Source of the DNA: Pectobacterium parmentieri
GTDB lineage: Bacteria > Pseudomonadota > Gammaproteobacteria > Enterobacterales > Enterobacteriaceae
DNA: 64,000 nt
Direction of reading: 5' to 3'
Assembly (NCBI RefSeq): GCF_001742145.1
Contig: NZ_CP015749.1
Location: 3,534,001-3,598,000, forward strand
Shown here: positions 35,674-44,015 of the stretch, piece after piece
Layout of the letters: the number at the start of each line of letters is the position of its first letter
Numbering within the stretch: position 1 is the first letter of the stretch
The notes under the pieces: model-generated
Database searches by the model: none
What the model saw: the letters and a program-made list of their open reading frames with translations, nothing else
Told to the model about the DNA's origin: nothing
Position numbers and translations under genes: made by a program

Positions 35674-36781
35674 CTCTCTCACTCAGTACCGGGGTGACCG
35701 CGTAAAATTAGCGAGGTTAGCTAAGGGTATGTCCGGAGAGGATGTGGCTAACGCCCTCGGTGTTACCAAGCAATTTATTTCAAAACTTGAAAGAGGCTAT
35801 CCGCCTGCGGATGCCATGTTGTCGCAACTTGCTAATGTTTTGGGCGTATACGATTCATTTTTCTTTACACCTCGCCCCCATCCTCTGGATGGAGAGCATT
35901 GTCATTTTCGCAGTAAACGCTCAAGAACTCAGACATTGGCAAATACTGTCATGGCCAGGGCGGAGATACTGGACGAATTCATTCGCAGGTTAGAGGTTGA
36001 GGTTGAGTTTCCTGTTCTAGATTTACCGGATGTCTCAGAGTTGCCGTTGCAGTCGCCATCTGATATAGAACGCATCGCTGAAGAGTGTCGACGTTATTGG
36101 ACGCTGGGCTTAGGCCCCATTAACTCAATGTCTAATTTCGTCGAAAGCATAGGTATTGTAATTGCTCATGTTTCAGATGTTGATGACAGAATTGATGCTT
36201 TTACCGTTAACAACGTTCGTCCAATCATAATTCGCAACAATGCCAAAAAGAGCATTTGTCGTTATCGTTCAGATATAGGGCATGAGTTAGGCCACCTAGT
36301 TCTACATGAAGGGGTAATTACTGGCGATAAAGTAACCGAGAACCAAGCGGACCATTTTTCAAGTGCTTTCATGATCCCGAGGGTTTCATTTATCAATGAG
36401 TTTCCCAAAATGCGGGGATCTCATTTGGATTGGAACGCTCTGGAGGATTTCAAGGTGCGTTGGAAAATAAGCTTGCGTATGTCTCTGTATCGCGCCTGTT
36501 TGTTAGGATTAATAACCCCTGAAAAAATGAGGACGGGCTTTATTCATCTCAACTCGAAGGGATTTGTATCTACAGAGAAGGGGGACGATCGCATCACCGG
36601 TGACTCTCCGGGGATGATGCAACAAGCTATCAGTATGCTTGATGATCATTCTTGGGAAGCTGTGTTGGAAGATGCAATGATTAAGCCCGAATTTGTACGC
36701 GACAACTTCGGTATTAACAGACCGATAGTTCCTCAGGCCGACAACTTGGTTTCAATTTATAAGTATAAAAACTTTGGTTAA
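35660..36781 (+). CDS. XRE-family regulator with ImmA/IrrE-type metallopeptidase domain
   Basis: A 373-residue fusion. An N-terminal helix-turn-helix (about 12-65, GEDVANALGVTKQFISKLER) is followed by a ImmA/IrrE-like zinc peptidase with HELGH at 208-212 and a downstream E/D ligand in NQADHFSSAFM. The C-terminal 100 residues are unassigned. I chose MQLFDSL at 35660 as the start; the longer frame from 35594 lies wholly inside the upstream gene. ImmA-type peptidases cleave partner regulators after a signal such as DNA damage, and many serve mobile elements or phage defence. Confidence 0.8.
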   Translation: MQLFDSLTQYRGDRVKLARLAKGMSGEDVANALGVTKQFISKLERGYPPADAMLSQLANVLGVYDSFFFTPRPHPLDGEHCHFRSKRSRTQTLANTVMARAEILDEFIRRLEVEVEFPVLDLPDVSELPLQSPSDIERIAEECRRYWTLGLGPINSMSNFVESIGIVIAHVSDVDDRIDAFTVNNVRPIIIRNNAKKSICRYRSDIGHELGHLVLHEGVITGDKVTENQADHFSSAFMIPRVSFINEFPKMRGSHLDWNALEDFKVRWKISLRMSLYRACLLGLITPEKMRTGFIHLNSKGFVSTEKGDDRITGDSPGMMQQAISMLDDHSWEAVLEDAMIKPEFVRDNFGINRPIVPQADNLVSIYKYKNFG

Positions 36782-36884
36782 AATGCGTCATAATAAAAAC
36801 AAATCTGCTGTGATTTGACTAAAAAACGGGTTAAATTCCTCTACGCTTCACAAAGCTGCATCCGCAAGCTACTAAATATCTAAT

Positions 36885-36907
36885 CCCTGCCAATGGGCAG
36901 GGTTTTT
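36885..36907 (+). terminator. Rho-independent terminator
   Basis: CCCTGCC (36885-36891) and GGCAGGG (36896-36902) form a 7-bp stem with a four-base loop, followed by TTTTT. It ends the peptidase operon before the convergent PIN gene. Confidence 0.8.
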
Positions 36908-36949
36908 ATTTAGAAATTGGGAATATCCTTCCCACCCTTGCCTCGCCAA

Positions 36950-37525
36950 CTAAATCATTAATTTATAAGCAGTTATAGCCTTAACCGTCATCGGCAAGCC
37001 TAGTTTCAGTAGTATGTCGAAATATTCATCTACTGATTTTTTGGGGTTCTTTAGCCGGGCTCGCTGCCTTTGGACAGCCTGTAAAACTAAGGCTTGATTT
37101 AAATCCAGCAAATCAGCGATAAACTCATCAGGATGAATTGCTTCAATATCAAACTCAGCCAGGCTCTCCTTTGGAAAGTCTTTAAGATTGAAGGTTACGA
37201 TCACCTCTGAATCGGATCTTATCGCTGCAGCTACAACATGGCGATCGTCAAGATCTGGGAGTGAAACCCCTTCCATAAGATTTTCAAAGCCCGTTACAAG
37301 AGCATCAGGTAGGGCTTTGTTCATCAGATCCTCTACGCGCTTCAATTTTTCACGCGTTAAATCCGGTACGTTTTCAACCAAATTTCTTTGCCATTCATCA
37401 TGAATGGTGGCCGTCCATTTAGGTTGATACAGACCCGATTTCCCAACCTCCATAAGCAGATCGCGGAGCATGTTGGGATAAATGACACAGGCATCAAGTA
37501 CGACTGGGTAAGGCGAATGATTCAT
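36950..37525 (-). CDS. PIN-domain toxin (putative ribonuclease)
   Basis: A 191-residue PIN-domain protein. Acidic residues expected in the metal site are visible in VVLDACVIYPN (start), HDEWQRNL, LDDRHVVAAA and VTFNLKDFP. PIN toxins are Mg-dependent RNases. The length is above that of classic VapC and matches the longer PIN_3-like group. Its ATG overlaps the stop of the upstream helix-turn-helix gene by one base, forming a two-gene toxin-antitoxin operon. Confidence 0.8.
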   Translation of the reverse strand: MNHSPYPVVLDACVIYPNMLRDLLMEVGKSGLYQPKWTATIHDEWQRNLVENVPDLTREKLKRVEDLMNKALPDALVTGFENLMEGVSLPDLDDRHVVAAAIRSDSEVIVTFNLKDFPKESLAEFDIEAIHPDEFIADLLDLNQALVLQAVQRQRARLKNPKKSVDEYFDILLKLGLPMTVKAITAYKLMI

Positions 37526-37986
37526 TAATAAAAACCAAGTTCCTGGCTCAAATCAACCAGTTCTTGCATTGCTTCATTGCTCTCAGTTTCACGCTGAGCT
37601 TTATAGCGCATCAAATCAGCAAAAAGAACGCGGCGATGACGGCCTGTTTTATGATGTGGAAGCTTTCCTTCTTCTAAAAGCTTCACCATGTGAGGGCGTG
37701 AAACATTCAGAATATTGGCGGCCTCCTGTGTAGTTAATTCAGCGTGCACAGGGACAACTTGAACCGCGTTCCCTTCAGCGAGTTCACCCAAGATGTTCAT
37801 TAGCAATCTCAGTGCTGAGGTTGGCAATTCGATCTGGTGTTTTTCGTCGTTTGCATCGTGAATCGATATTTTTTGCGTTTCGAACTTTGTGGTGAGAAAT
37901 GTTGCCAGTTCTCTTTGTCCACGTAACGCAACCTCAATTTCCTTCTGAGCCGGAAGGCTTACATTGTCCAGAATTGAGCTAGTCAT
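37525..37986 (-). CDS. Helix-turn-helix antitoxin partner of the PIN toxin
   Basis: A 153-residue protein with an excisionase/MerR-like helix-turn-helix near residues 85-135 (LTTQEAANILNVSRPHMVKL, then GRHRRVLFADLMRYK). The start chosen is the ATG at 37986, with GGAAA seven bases upstream; the longer TTG frame is less likely. The C-terminal acidic tail (NEAMQELVDLSQELGFY) could bind the toxin. The upstream region is packed with CGAAA-type repeats that may be its operator. Confidence 0.75.
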   Translation of the reverse strand: MTSSILDNVSLPAQKEIEVALRGQRELATFLTTKFETQKISIHDANDEKHQIELPTSALRLLMNILGELAEGNAVQVVPVHAELTTQEAANILNVSRPHMVKLLEEGKLPHHKTGRHRRVLFADLMRYKAQRETESNEAMQELVDLSQELGFY

Positions 37987-38005
37987 GATTTTTTCCAATT
38001 TCAAA

Positions 38006-38164
38006 TTTCGTTAATTTCGGTTTCGGTTTCGGTTTCGGTTTCAGATTTTTCGCGTGTTCAGTTTCGTGACAATTTTGAAGATAAATTTTTATGCTGACGA
38101 ATGCGTCAGCCTCATAATAGTAATCGAAACAAACGAAACAAGCAACATTCGAAACAAACGAAAA
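38006..38164. repeat. TTTCGG/CGAAAC repeat cluster upstream of the HTH/PIN operon
   Basis: Four perfect tandem TTTCGG hexamers (38015-38038) and a degenerate fifth (TTTCAG) lie just upstream of the antitoxin start. About 85 bases further on, CGAAAC occurs in the opposite orientation at 38125-38130, 38134-38139 and 38150-38155, with CGAAAA at 38159-38164. The two clusters thus face each other around a central A+T-rich stretch. This looks like a cooperative operator rather than a random simple repeat. Confidence 0.6.
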
Positions 38165-38356
38165 GCCCTAGCTGACAAACCGAAATGGTGCAACCCGCGT
38201 AACAAGGGGATCGTTAGTAGCCGAGCCCTTTCTTTTTACCTCCATTTACATACAGAAAACCACTATACCTGGCAAAATTGCATCAGGGGGTTGCCCTGCA
38301 CATCAGGTGGTCTCATCAGTAATGGCCTTTACCACTTGGCCGACTTGATTTAAAAC

Positions 38357-38529
38357 TGGGATCGGAACTTTATCGGCCTGCTCTCCGGCGCCGTGTTGGG
38401 CGTGGCTACGTTTATGGTGAACCTGTACTTTAAACGCAAACAGGCGAAGCAGGATCGCCTGAGCACGATGAAGCGCAGAAGGTCATCGGCACAATTAACA
38501 GCGCGCTGAAGCAGGTAGAGAAGCAATAA
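38357..38529 (+). pseudogene. Phage holin remnant
   Basis: A frame with no start codon encodes WDRNFIGLLSGAVLGVATFM, then VNLYFKRKQAKQDR, typical of a small class II holin. A frameshift follows, after which the correct tail (DEAQKVIGTINSALKQVEKQ) is in another frame and ends at TAA 38527-38529. That TAA overlaps the ATG of the lysozyme remnant, as in intact lysis cassettes. Confidence 0.65.
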
Positions 38530-38682
38530 TGGCCCTAACTACCAGAACCAAGGGCATGCTTAGCGCGGCTATGCTGGCGCAGATTTCCGCTGGTGCTTCA
38601 GCGCCGGTAATGATGCAGCAGTTTGTGTCGGAGAGGGAGGACAGCAGTCTGACAGCTTACCGGGACAGCCGCTTAATCTGGC
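38529..38682 (+). pseudogene. Phage lysozyme (endolysin) remnant
   Basis: The frame starts MALTTRTKGMLSAAMLAQIS, a signal-anchor-like N-terminus, and continues QQFVSEREDSSLTAYRDS, the glycosidase entry motif of phage lysozymes (E-x(8)-T-type). Homology ends around 38682, where unrelated sequence is joined. With the holin remnant this shows that a prophage once occupied the site. Confidence 0.65.
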
Positions 38683-39764
38683 ATAACTCACTATCTTTAA
38701 TTGCGTGCGATTTAGCCGCCTTACTGAACCATTTAGTTTTGAATACGCGCATCAGGCCGACATTCTGCAACCTTAACTATAGCACTTAGTGCTATATTGC
38801 TCTCTTTTTTGGCAGAGTCAAAGCACTTGAAACCGGCAACACTTTGTCGTATTTTTGACCATGAAAACCTGCTGTCGATGACAGCCAGCAATGTTTCCAG
38901 TATCGGGATGATACGAGTGACCTGTGAGAAACGCCTTCGGGTGGTCACACTGCCAAAGTCATAGGAATGGAGCGTGGTCTGAGACTGACGCCTTCGGGCG
39001 ACCACAAACACTTCCGTAGCCTGCAAGGAAGAACACGCTCAGTTGCGTGTGGTAAATCTGCCAGCCTTTGGAAGCAGATATCACCGGGTAGTTTGAACGC
39101 CGTTGCGAGCGTGGTGATGAAGGTCCGTTTTGACTACTTTACTTCAAGCCCAACATTGCCGTGGGCTTACTATACCCAGCCAGAGAGCGGCTTCCATACC
39201 GTAGGAGACTGGCCGTAGCTGCAACGTTTGTCGTTGTGGTGATTTCACTTCATAAGCGGCTTAAACAGCGCTTATCCTCGTAAGTTCGCGTTTTCGCGCG
39301 ACTTCGATTTTACTCGTCTCAATGATTTGCGTCTGCACGTGTGAACGTGCTGGCTGCGCGTTGCTATGCCGTCAGGCATCTGCTACGCGCCTGCCGGCAA
39401 CGTCTACACCGGCGTCACTTTTTCCGTGTCAACGGATGAAAGTGACGCCGCAGCCGAAGACCCCATCAGCCCCTGAGACATGCACCTCACCCACAGCGTC
39501 ATGAATCTGACACACCCGTTTGTGCCGGACTGATCGCTTTTTTTACAGGAGATTGAACCGATACCGAGGCAGGCCTAACGGCCTGAGAGGAAATCCTGCA
39601 ACCGCAGGCGGCCGCACCGAGTGCATCGCCGACACCTCCCAAGACCTCAACTGCTGTCCGCTCTGGCGCACAGGTATCGTTCAAGGCAGGTCAATCGCGA
39701 TTGTTTCTGCCCTTTCCCATGCGCCAGAGAAAAGCATCCAGTTGAATTATGAGAGGTAAGTTGC
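38683..39764. other. About 1.1 kb without a supported gene, with structured leader
   Basis: No reading frame here looks coding. Just upstream of the recombinase gene two adjacent hairpins stand out: CAGGCC-TAAC-GGCCTG (39570-39585) and CCTGC-AACC-GCAGG (39595-39608). GAGAGG lies shortly before the next start (about 39749). The interval may hold the promoter and an RNA leader of the recombinase-alpA-primase block. Confidence 0.35.
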
Positions 39765-40643
39765 ATGAGTAAATTAAGTCGTGAAATGACCACGCTGGCG
39801 AAACAAGCTGGCGGGAGCTACAAGACGGTTCATGATCGTATCCGCATCATGGACAAGCTGTGCCGCCACCTGCTGGCGCTGAATATTCAGGTGCGTGACG
39901 TTAAGTATCTCAAAGCCAGACATATCGAAAGTTATGTCGCCGAACGCCTGTCACAGCGGATTGCCCTTCGTACCCTGCACAACGAAATGGCAGCGTTGCG
40001 CACGGTGTTTAAGCAGGGAGGACGGGAAAAGCTCGCCGCGTCCGACCGCCTGACCAATAACGCGCTGGGGCTGAGTGGGGCAAGCCGTGCCGGGACAAAA
40101 TTCGCCATTCCGGACGAACGTTATCAGGCCGTTCTGCTTGCAGCGCAACAGCGTGATAAAGGGTTGGCCTGCGCACTTCAGCTTGCCCGATTGCTGGGGC
40201 TGCGTTCTCAGGAAGCGGTGCAATGCGCCAGTTCATTGAAGACATGGGAAAAGCAGCTTGAGCGCCATCAACAGACGCTGACCGTGGTATTTGGCACGAA
40301 AGGCGGCAGGCCACGCGAAACCCGGATTATCGATCGCGAAGCGATTCAACGGGCAGTAAACGAAGCGCTAAAGGTGGCCGAAGCGCGTAATGGCAGGTTG
40401 ATCGATAAACCCGACCTGAAAACCGCCATGAACTTCTGGCGCACGCAGACCACCCGCTTAGGGCTGACCGGCCACTACTCCCCACACAGCCTGCGCTACG
40501 CATGGGCGCAGGATGCCATGCGTTATTACCTGTCACAGGGCTTTTCCCGCAGTGAAGCCAGAGCATTAACCTCTATGGATCTCGGCCACGGTGATGGTCG
40601 GGGGCGCTATGTCGAGCGGGTTTACACCCGGAAGGAGGATTGA
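39765..40643 (+). CDS. Integrase-domain tyrosine recombinase (Phage_integ_N/Integrase_1 type)
   Basis: A 292-residue recombinase-like protein unrelated in sequence to the two P4-type integrases. The N-terminal core-binding domain is about 1-110. In the catalytic part I can see Arg in LLGLRSQEAVQ, HSLRYAWAQ (H-x-x-R), a histidine in DLGHGDGRG and a tyrosine in RYVERVYTR. It therefore has a full set of candidate catalytic residues. It lies inside island B upstream of alpA and the primase, so it may resolve multimers or act in excision. Its function is inferred. Confidence 0.75.
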   Translation: MSKLSREMTTLAKQAGGSYKTVHDRIRIMDKLCRHLLALNIQVRDVKYLKARHIESYVAERLSQRIALRTLHNEMAALRTVFKQGGREKLAASDRLTNNALGLSGASRAGTKFAIPDERYQAVLLAAQQRDKGLACALQLARLLGLRSQEAVQCASSLKTWEKQLERHQQTLTVVFGTKGGRPRETRIIDREAIQRAVNEALKVAEARNGRLIDKPDLKTAMNFWRTQTTRLGLTGHYSPHSLRYAWAQDAMRYYLSQGFSRSEARALTSMDLGHGDGRGRYVERVYTRKED

Positions 40644-40645
40644 TC

Positions 40646-40846
40646 ATGACGGATATCACGTTGATTCGCTTATCGGGTGTGATGAAAAAAACCGGCCTCA
40701 GGAAATCATGGATTTACCTGCTGATGAAGCAGGGGGAATTCCCTCAGACGGTCAAAATCGGCGCCCGCTCAGTAGCGTGGGTGGAAAGTGAGGTCAATGA
40801 CTGGATCGCGGCACGTATCAGCCAGCGCGGGGAGGTTAAACCATGA
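40646..40846 (+). CDS. AlpA family DNA-binding regulator
   Basis: A 66-residue protein of the AlpA/excisionase-like family, with a MerR-like helix-turn-helix: IRLSGVMKKTGLRKSWIYLL, then GEFPQTVKIGARSVAWVESEV and NDWIAARI. AAGGAGG lies eight bases before the ATG, which decides the start. AlpA proteins in P4-like elements activate integrase transcription or act as excisionases. The stop overlaps a downstream frame. Confidence 0.9.
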   Translation: MTDITLIRLSGVMKKTGLRKSWIYLLMKQGEFPQTVKIGARSVAWVESEVNDWIAARISQRGEVKP

Positions 40847-40852
40847 TGCATT

Positions 40853-41140
40853 GTTATTTTTTTCTGGCGGGCAATTTACGATATACTGCTGATGCTGCGG
40901 CAAAATCCGCAGCCGGAATTGGCGTTCCGAACAAATGTCTGGTGCCTGAATATGCGCGTCATGCGCATTGCTGTTCAGGCACGCATCGAGCCGTACCTGC
41001 AATGGTGGCTCGTGCGGGGGCTCCGCAAGGAGCGCCGGTAGCCAGACTGTCCGGTAACGCCAACCCCGTACGGGCTACCACCCTTGAGGTTGGCGTCTCT
41101 GGTGGTAGCTGTCTAAGAAGCTACAGTCTGGAGGCTGCCT
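40853..41140 (+). ncRNA. Structured leader region like the P4 immunity/ash locus
   Basis: A long open frame (40843-41379) crosses this region, but its first 120 codons look like an Icd/Ash-type overlap rather than a normal protein (MVARAGAPQGAPVARLSGNA). Strong secondary structure is visible. GTGCCTGAA (about 40941) pairs with TTCAGGCAC (about 40974), with an inner ATGCGC/GCGCAT stem. CCAGACTGT near 41042 can pair with ACAGTCTGG near 41124. In phage P4 this position encodes the CI immunity RNA. The RNA call is inference. Confidence 0.35.
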
Positions 41141-41202
41141 TATGGCTACGATCCTTCCCTTTCTTTACCCGCAATCTTTCTTTTTTTCTGCCGGGGTACA
41201 TC

Positions 41203-41379
41203 ATGTATGACCCCACTCCCCTGACGTTAGAAGAACTCGTCGATCACTGTCGGGCACTGGCCTACGCCATCATTGAACTCGACAACGCACTCGCGAAAGA
41301 GCTGCTGATCTTTATCCTGTGGGAACGTCTGAACCAGTTGAATGACGCACTGCAAGCGGAGGTGGCTGACGATGAGTAA
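41203..41379 (+). CDS. Small island protein upstream of the primase
   Basis: A 58-residue acidic, leucine-rich helical protein (LTLEELVDHCRALAYAIIEL, then ELLIFILWERLNQLNDALQA). I chose the internal ATG at 41203 because it separates a protein-like segment from the structured upstream region. It overlaps the primase start by eight bases. Similar small proteins occur before primases in P4-like islands. The function is unknown. Confidence 0.55.
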   Translation: MYDPTPLTLEELVDHCRALAYAIIELDNALAKELLIFILWERLNQLNDALQAEVADDE

Positions 41380-43408
41380 GTTCGTTTCAGACATTACCGC
41401 ACAGTCGCGCCACCGCTGGCGTGCCATTCTGTCCGCACTGGCTATTCCGGTGCCTTCTGGCGGTAAACATGGCGCTTGTCCTGCCTGCGGTGGCAAAGAT
41501 CGCTTCCGCTTTGACGACAAAGAAGGACGGGGAACGTGGTTTTGCAATCAGTGCGGTCATGGCGATGGTCTTGATCTGGTCGCACGGGTGAAAAACTGCG
41601 ACCTGTCAGACGCCGCAAAACAGGTGGCCGCGCTGACGATCCCCGCCTCAACCGCGCCAGCCAGGGAAAAAGCCGCTGAGCGCCCGCCGCTGGCCGACAA
41701 AATCAAGCAGATGCTGACCCATTCGAGGAACGGCGAGAGCGCCTACCTGAAAGCCAAAGGGTTCTCTATCGTCCATGCCCGCCTGACTGCACAGCAAAAA
41801 ATGCGCATCGGCGGCGTGCTGTTTGATGAGGGAAGCCTGCTGCTGAAATTGCATCGCGTTTCCGGTGAACTGATCGGCGCACAGTTGATCAACGACGACG
41901 GAGAAAAACGCCTGCTGCCGGGCTCACAGTTGAAAGGCGCTTTCATCGCGGTGCATTACCCGAAAGAGCCGGACACCATCGTGATCACCGAAGGGTATGC
42001 CACCGGCCTGACCATCAGCCAGATCACTACGGCGGCGGTGGTTGCGGCGGTATCGGCCAATAACCTGATGAATGTCGCACAAGCCCTGCGAGGCTGGTAT
42101 CCCAATGCCACTATCATTCTGGCGGGCGATCATGACCTGCATGCCGATGGCTCAACCAATATCGGTAAGGAACAGGCTGAAAAAGCCGCGTTGGCAGTGG
42201 ACGGCTGGGTGTCGTTACCGCCCACCACAACGCTCTGTGACTGGGATGATTACCGCCAGCAATATGGTCTTGAGGCCACTAAATCGGCATTCAATAAACA
42301 ACGCTATCAGCCTGACACGATGTATACCCCGTTAGTGCGCACCGATTCTGCTACACCGGCCTTCAACACCGCATTACCCCTGCGCAAAGGCTCTGACGGT
42401 TTTGATACGCGGCAGGACTACCTGATTAAAGGCTATCTGCCGAGTTCATCCGTCGCCAGTGCTTACGGTGCCAGCGGCTCATATAAGTCTTTTCTGGCGG
42501 TATCGTGGGGATGCCACATCGCCACCGGCAAACCGTGGGCAGGCAAGCCAGTGACACAGGGGGCGGTGATTTATGTCGTTGGTGAAGGCGGGATCGGCGT
42601 TCCCCGCCGTATCCGGGCATGGGAGCAAACGCTTAACGGCGGTAGTCCGATTGATGCGCTTTATCGCGTCGATTGCCCGATTTTTCCGGCCAGCCCGGAG
42701 AGCGTACAACAGGTGATACGCGCCGCCCACGATGTGAAAGTCGCCTCCGGTATGCCGGTTCGCCTGATTATTCTGGATACACTCGCCCGCTGTTTTGGCG
42801 GTTCGGATGAGAACGCGGCTAAAGATATGGGCGCATTTATTCAGGGATGTGACGCGATTAAAGCGGCAACACAGGCCACGGTGCTGATTATCCATCATTC
42901 CGGTAAAGATCAGGACAAAGGAGCGCGGGGCTCCAGCGCCTTCCGTGCCGCGCTGGACGTGGAATTTAATGTGAGGCGTGAAGGTGACGGCGGCGCGTTG
43001 ATCCTCAGTTGCACCAAAATGAAGGATGCGGAAGAGCCGCCGCGTCGCGCCTATGACCTGAATAGCGTCGATCTGTACGTGGACGATGATGGCGACCAGA
43101 TCACCTCACTGGTGCTGAACGATGAAGGCCGTGAAGTCAGAGAAGATGAGGCTGCCAGCGATCCCGATTTAGCCGGTATTCCACGGCTGACGGAAAACCA
43201 TTTTGCCCTCTGGCAGACTATTCGCTCACGCACGGCCAACGGTGAAGGCTGTACCCGTTCATTAGTGCGGGATGACATGCGGGCAATGGGCTTTGATGTG
43301 AACAAGAAGTTCACCCGCTGGCTGGACAAGCTGGAAAAGGATGGCCTGATCGCCTTTGAGGGGGAGCGGATTACGCCGCTATCGCAACGGAATAAGGTGG
43401 AGGATTAA
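41372..43408 (+). CDS. P4-alpha-like primase fused to a RepA-type helicase
   Basis: A 678-residue replication protein. The N-terminal zinc-binding primase part has paired cysteines in CPACGGKDRFRFDDK and CNQCGHGDG. A Toprim-like region follows (IVITEGYATGLT, about residues 205-275). The C-terminal motor is a RecA/RepA-like ATPase with Walker A GASGSYKS (about 365) and Walker B LIILDTLA (about 465). The start at 41372 has GGAGG nine bases upstream and gives MSKFVSDITAQS. It should initiate replication of the excised island. The iterons immediately downstream are the likely origin. Confidence 0.85.
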   Translation: MSKFVSDITAQSRHRWRAILSALAIPVPSGGKHGACPACGGKDRFRFDDKEGRGTWFCNQCGHGDGLDLVARVKNCDLSDAAKQVAALTIPASTAPAREKAAERPPLADKIKQMLTHSRNGESAYLKAKGFSIVHARLTAQQKMRIGGVLFDEGSLLLKLHRVSGELIGAQLINDDGEKRLLPGSQLKGAFIAVHYPKEPDTIVITEGYATGLTISQITTAAVVAAVSANNLMNVAQALRGWYPNATIILAGDHDLHADGSTNIGKEQAEKAALAVDGWVSLPPTTTLCDWDDYRQQYGLEATKSAFNKQRYQPDTMYTPLVRTDSATPAFNTALPLRKGSDGFDTRQDYLIKGYLPSSSVASAYGASGSYKSFLAVSWGCHIATGKPWAGKPVTQGAVIYVVGEGGIGVPRRIRAWEQTLNGGSPIDALYRVDCPIFPASPESVQQVIRAAHDVKVASGMPVRLIILDTLARCFGGSDENAAKDMGAFIQGCDAIKAATQATVLIIHHSGKDQDKGARGSSAFRAALDVEFNVRREGDGGALILSCTKMKDAEEPPRRAYDLNSVDLYVDDDGDQITSLVLNDEGREVREDEAASDPDLAGIPRLTENHFALWQTIRSRTANGEGCTRSLVRDDMRAMGFDVNKKFTRWLDKLEKDGLIAFEGERITPLSQRNKVED

Positions 43409-43409
43409 A

Positions 43410-43597
43410 CGGGGGAAAGTGGGGGGCGAACGGATAAGAAGTCCTTCTATCCGGCATTTTCCCCCACTTCCCACGCATATATAGGTGCGAAGTGGGGGAA
43501 TGACTTAACTCAATAATAAATAAAAATTTTTAACAGAGTGGTGAAAATAAGGTGGGGGAAGCCGTGATCCCTGAGTCAGTGGGGGAAAAGTGGGGGA
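43410..43597. repeat. GTGGGGGAA iteron array, candidate replication origin
   Basis: Copies of (A)GTGGGGGAA occur at 43418-43426, 43489-43500, 43551-43560, 43579-43588 and 43588-43597. There is a partial copy at 43410-43417 and an inverted copy, TTCCCCCACTTC, at 43459-43470, which makes a 12-bp perfect inverted repeat with 43489-43500. An A+T-rich block (43505-43535) lies between copies. Iterons plus an A+T-rich stretch directly after a primase-helicase gene are the hallmarks of an initiator-controlled origin. Confidence 0.65.
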
Positions 43598-43645
43598 TGG
43601 TTTGCTAATGTTTTACTCTGCCGATACACGCTAAATATAACATTT

Positions 43646-43669
43646 GAGTTATTATAACTTATGAGTTAT
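43646..43669 (+). promoter_or_regulatory. Operator of the HigBA-like pair
   Basis: The inverted repeat ATAACT-TATG-AGTTAT (43654-43669), with a further GAGTTAT at 43646-43652, lies 26 bases before the toxin start. It is a suitable autoregulatory binding site for the antitoxin. Confidence 0.5.
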
Positions 43670-43694
43670 ATTCCCCGTTAATAAGGGGACTGAC

Positions 43695-44015
43695 ATGTAT
43701 GAATTGATTTTTCACCCCGAAGCTGCAAGCGAAATTTATGACCTCGAACCTGTTATGCAGGCAAAAGCGCTTAAAGGGCTTGAAAAACTTGAAGCTAAAG
43801 GGCCCGAGCTAAGATATCCAGATACGGACATCATCGAAGGTGGGTTATTTGAGCTACGGGTTGGTAGAAAAGACATAAGCAGAACGTTTTTTGCTTACGC
43901 AAAAGGACGTAAGATCTATATTTTAAGGACATTCGTAAAGAAAACCCCTAAGACCCCGAAAGCTGAAATAGCGCTGGCAAAGTCAAGATGGGAGGAATTG
44001 AAAGATGGCAGTTAA
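43695..44015 (+). CDS. RelE/HigB-type toxin (phage Gp49-like)
   Basis: A 106-residue basic protein of the RelE/ParE superfamily, Gp49-like/HigB group: MYELIFHPEAASEIYDLEP, then LFELRVGRKDISRTFFAYAK, YILRTFVKKTPKTPKAEIAL. Members cleave mRNA at the ribosome. The toxin gene comes first, as in higBA. It overlaps the antitoxin gene by 11 bases. Confidence 0.85.
   Translation: MYELIFHPEAASEIYDLEPVMQAKALKGLEKLEAKGPELRYPDTDIIEGGLFELRVGRKDISRTFFAYAKGRKIYILRTFVKKTPKTPKAEIALAKSRWEELKDGS

Noticed and set aside
38015..38164. Possible CRISPR-like array
   Set aside because: Repeat units are only six bases and tandem, with no spacers of constant size and no cas genes in the window.
38054..38353. 99-residue plus-strand frame
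   Set aside because: It runs through the CGAAAC operator repeats and has no ribosome-binding site or homology.
40843..41202. N-terminal extension of the small pre-primase protein
   Set aside because: The segment overlaps strong RNA hairpins and resembles the ash/Icd overlap. The protein-like part starts at 41203.
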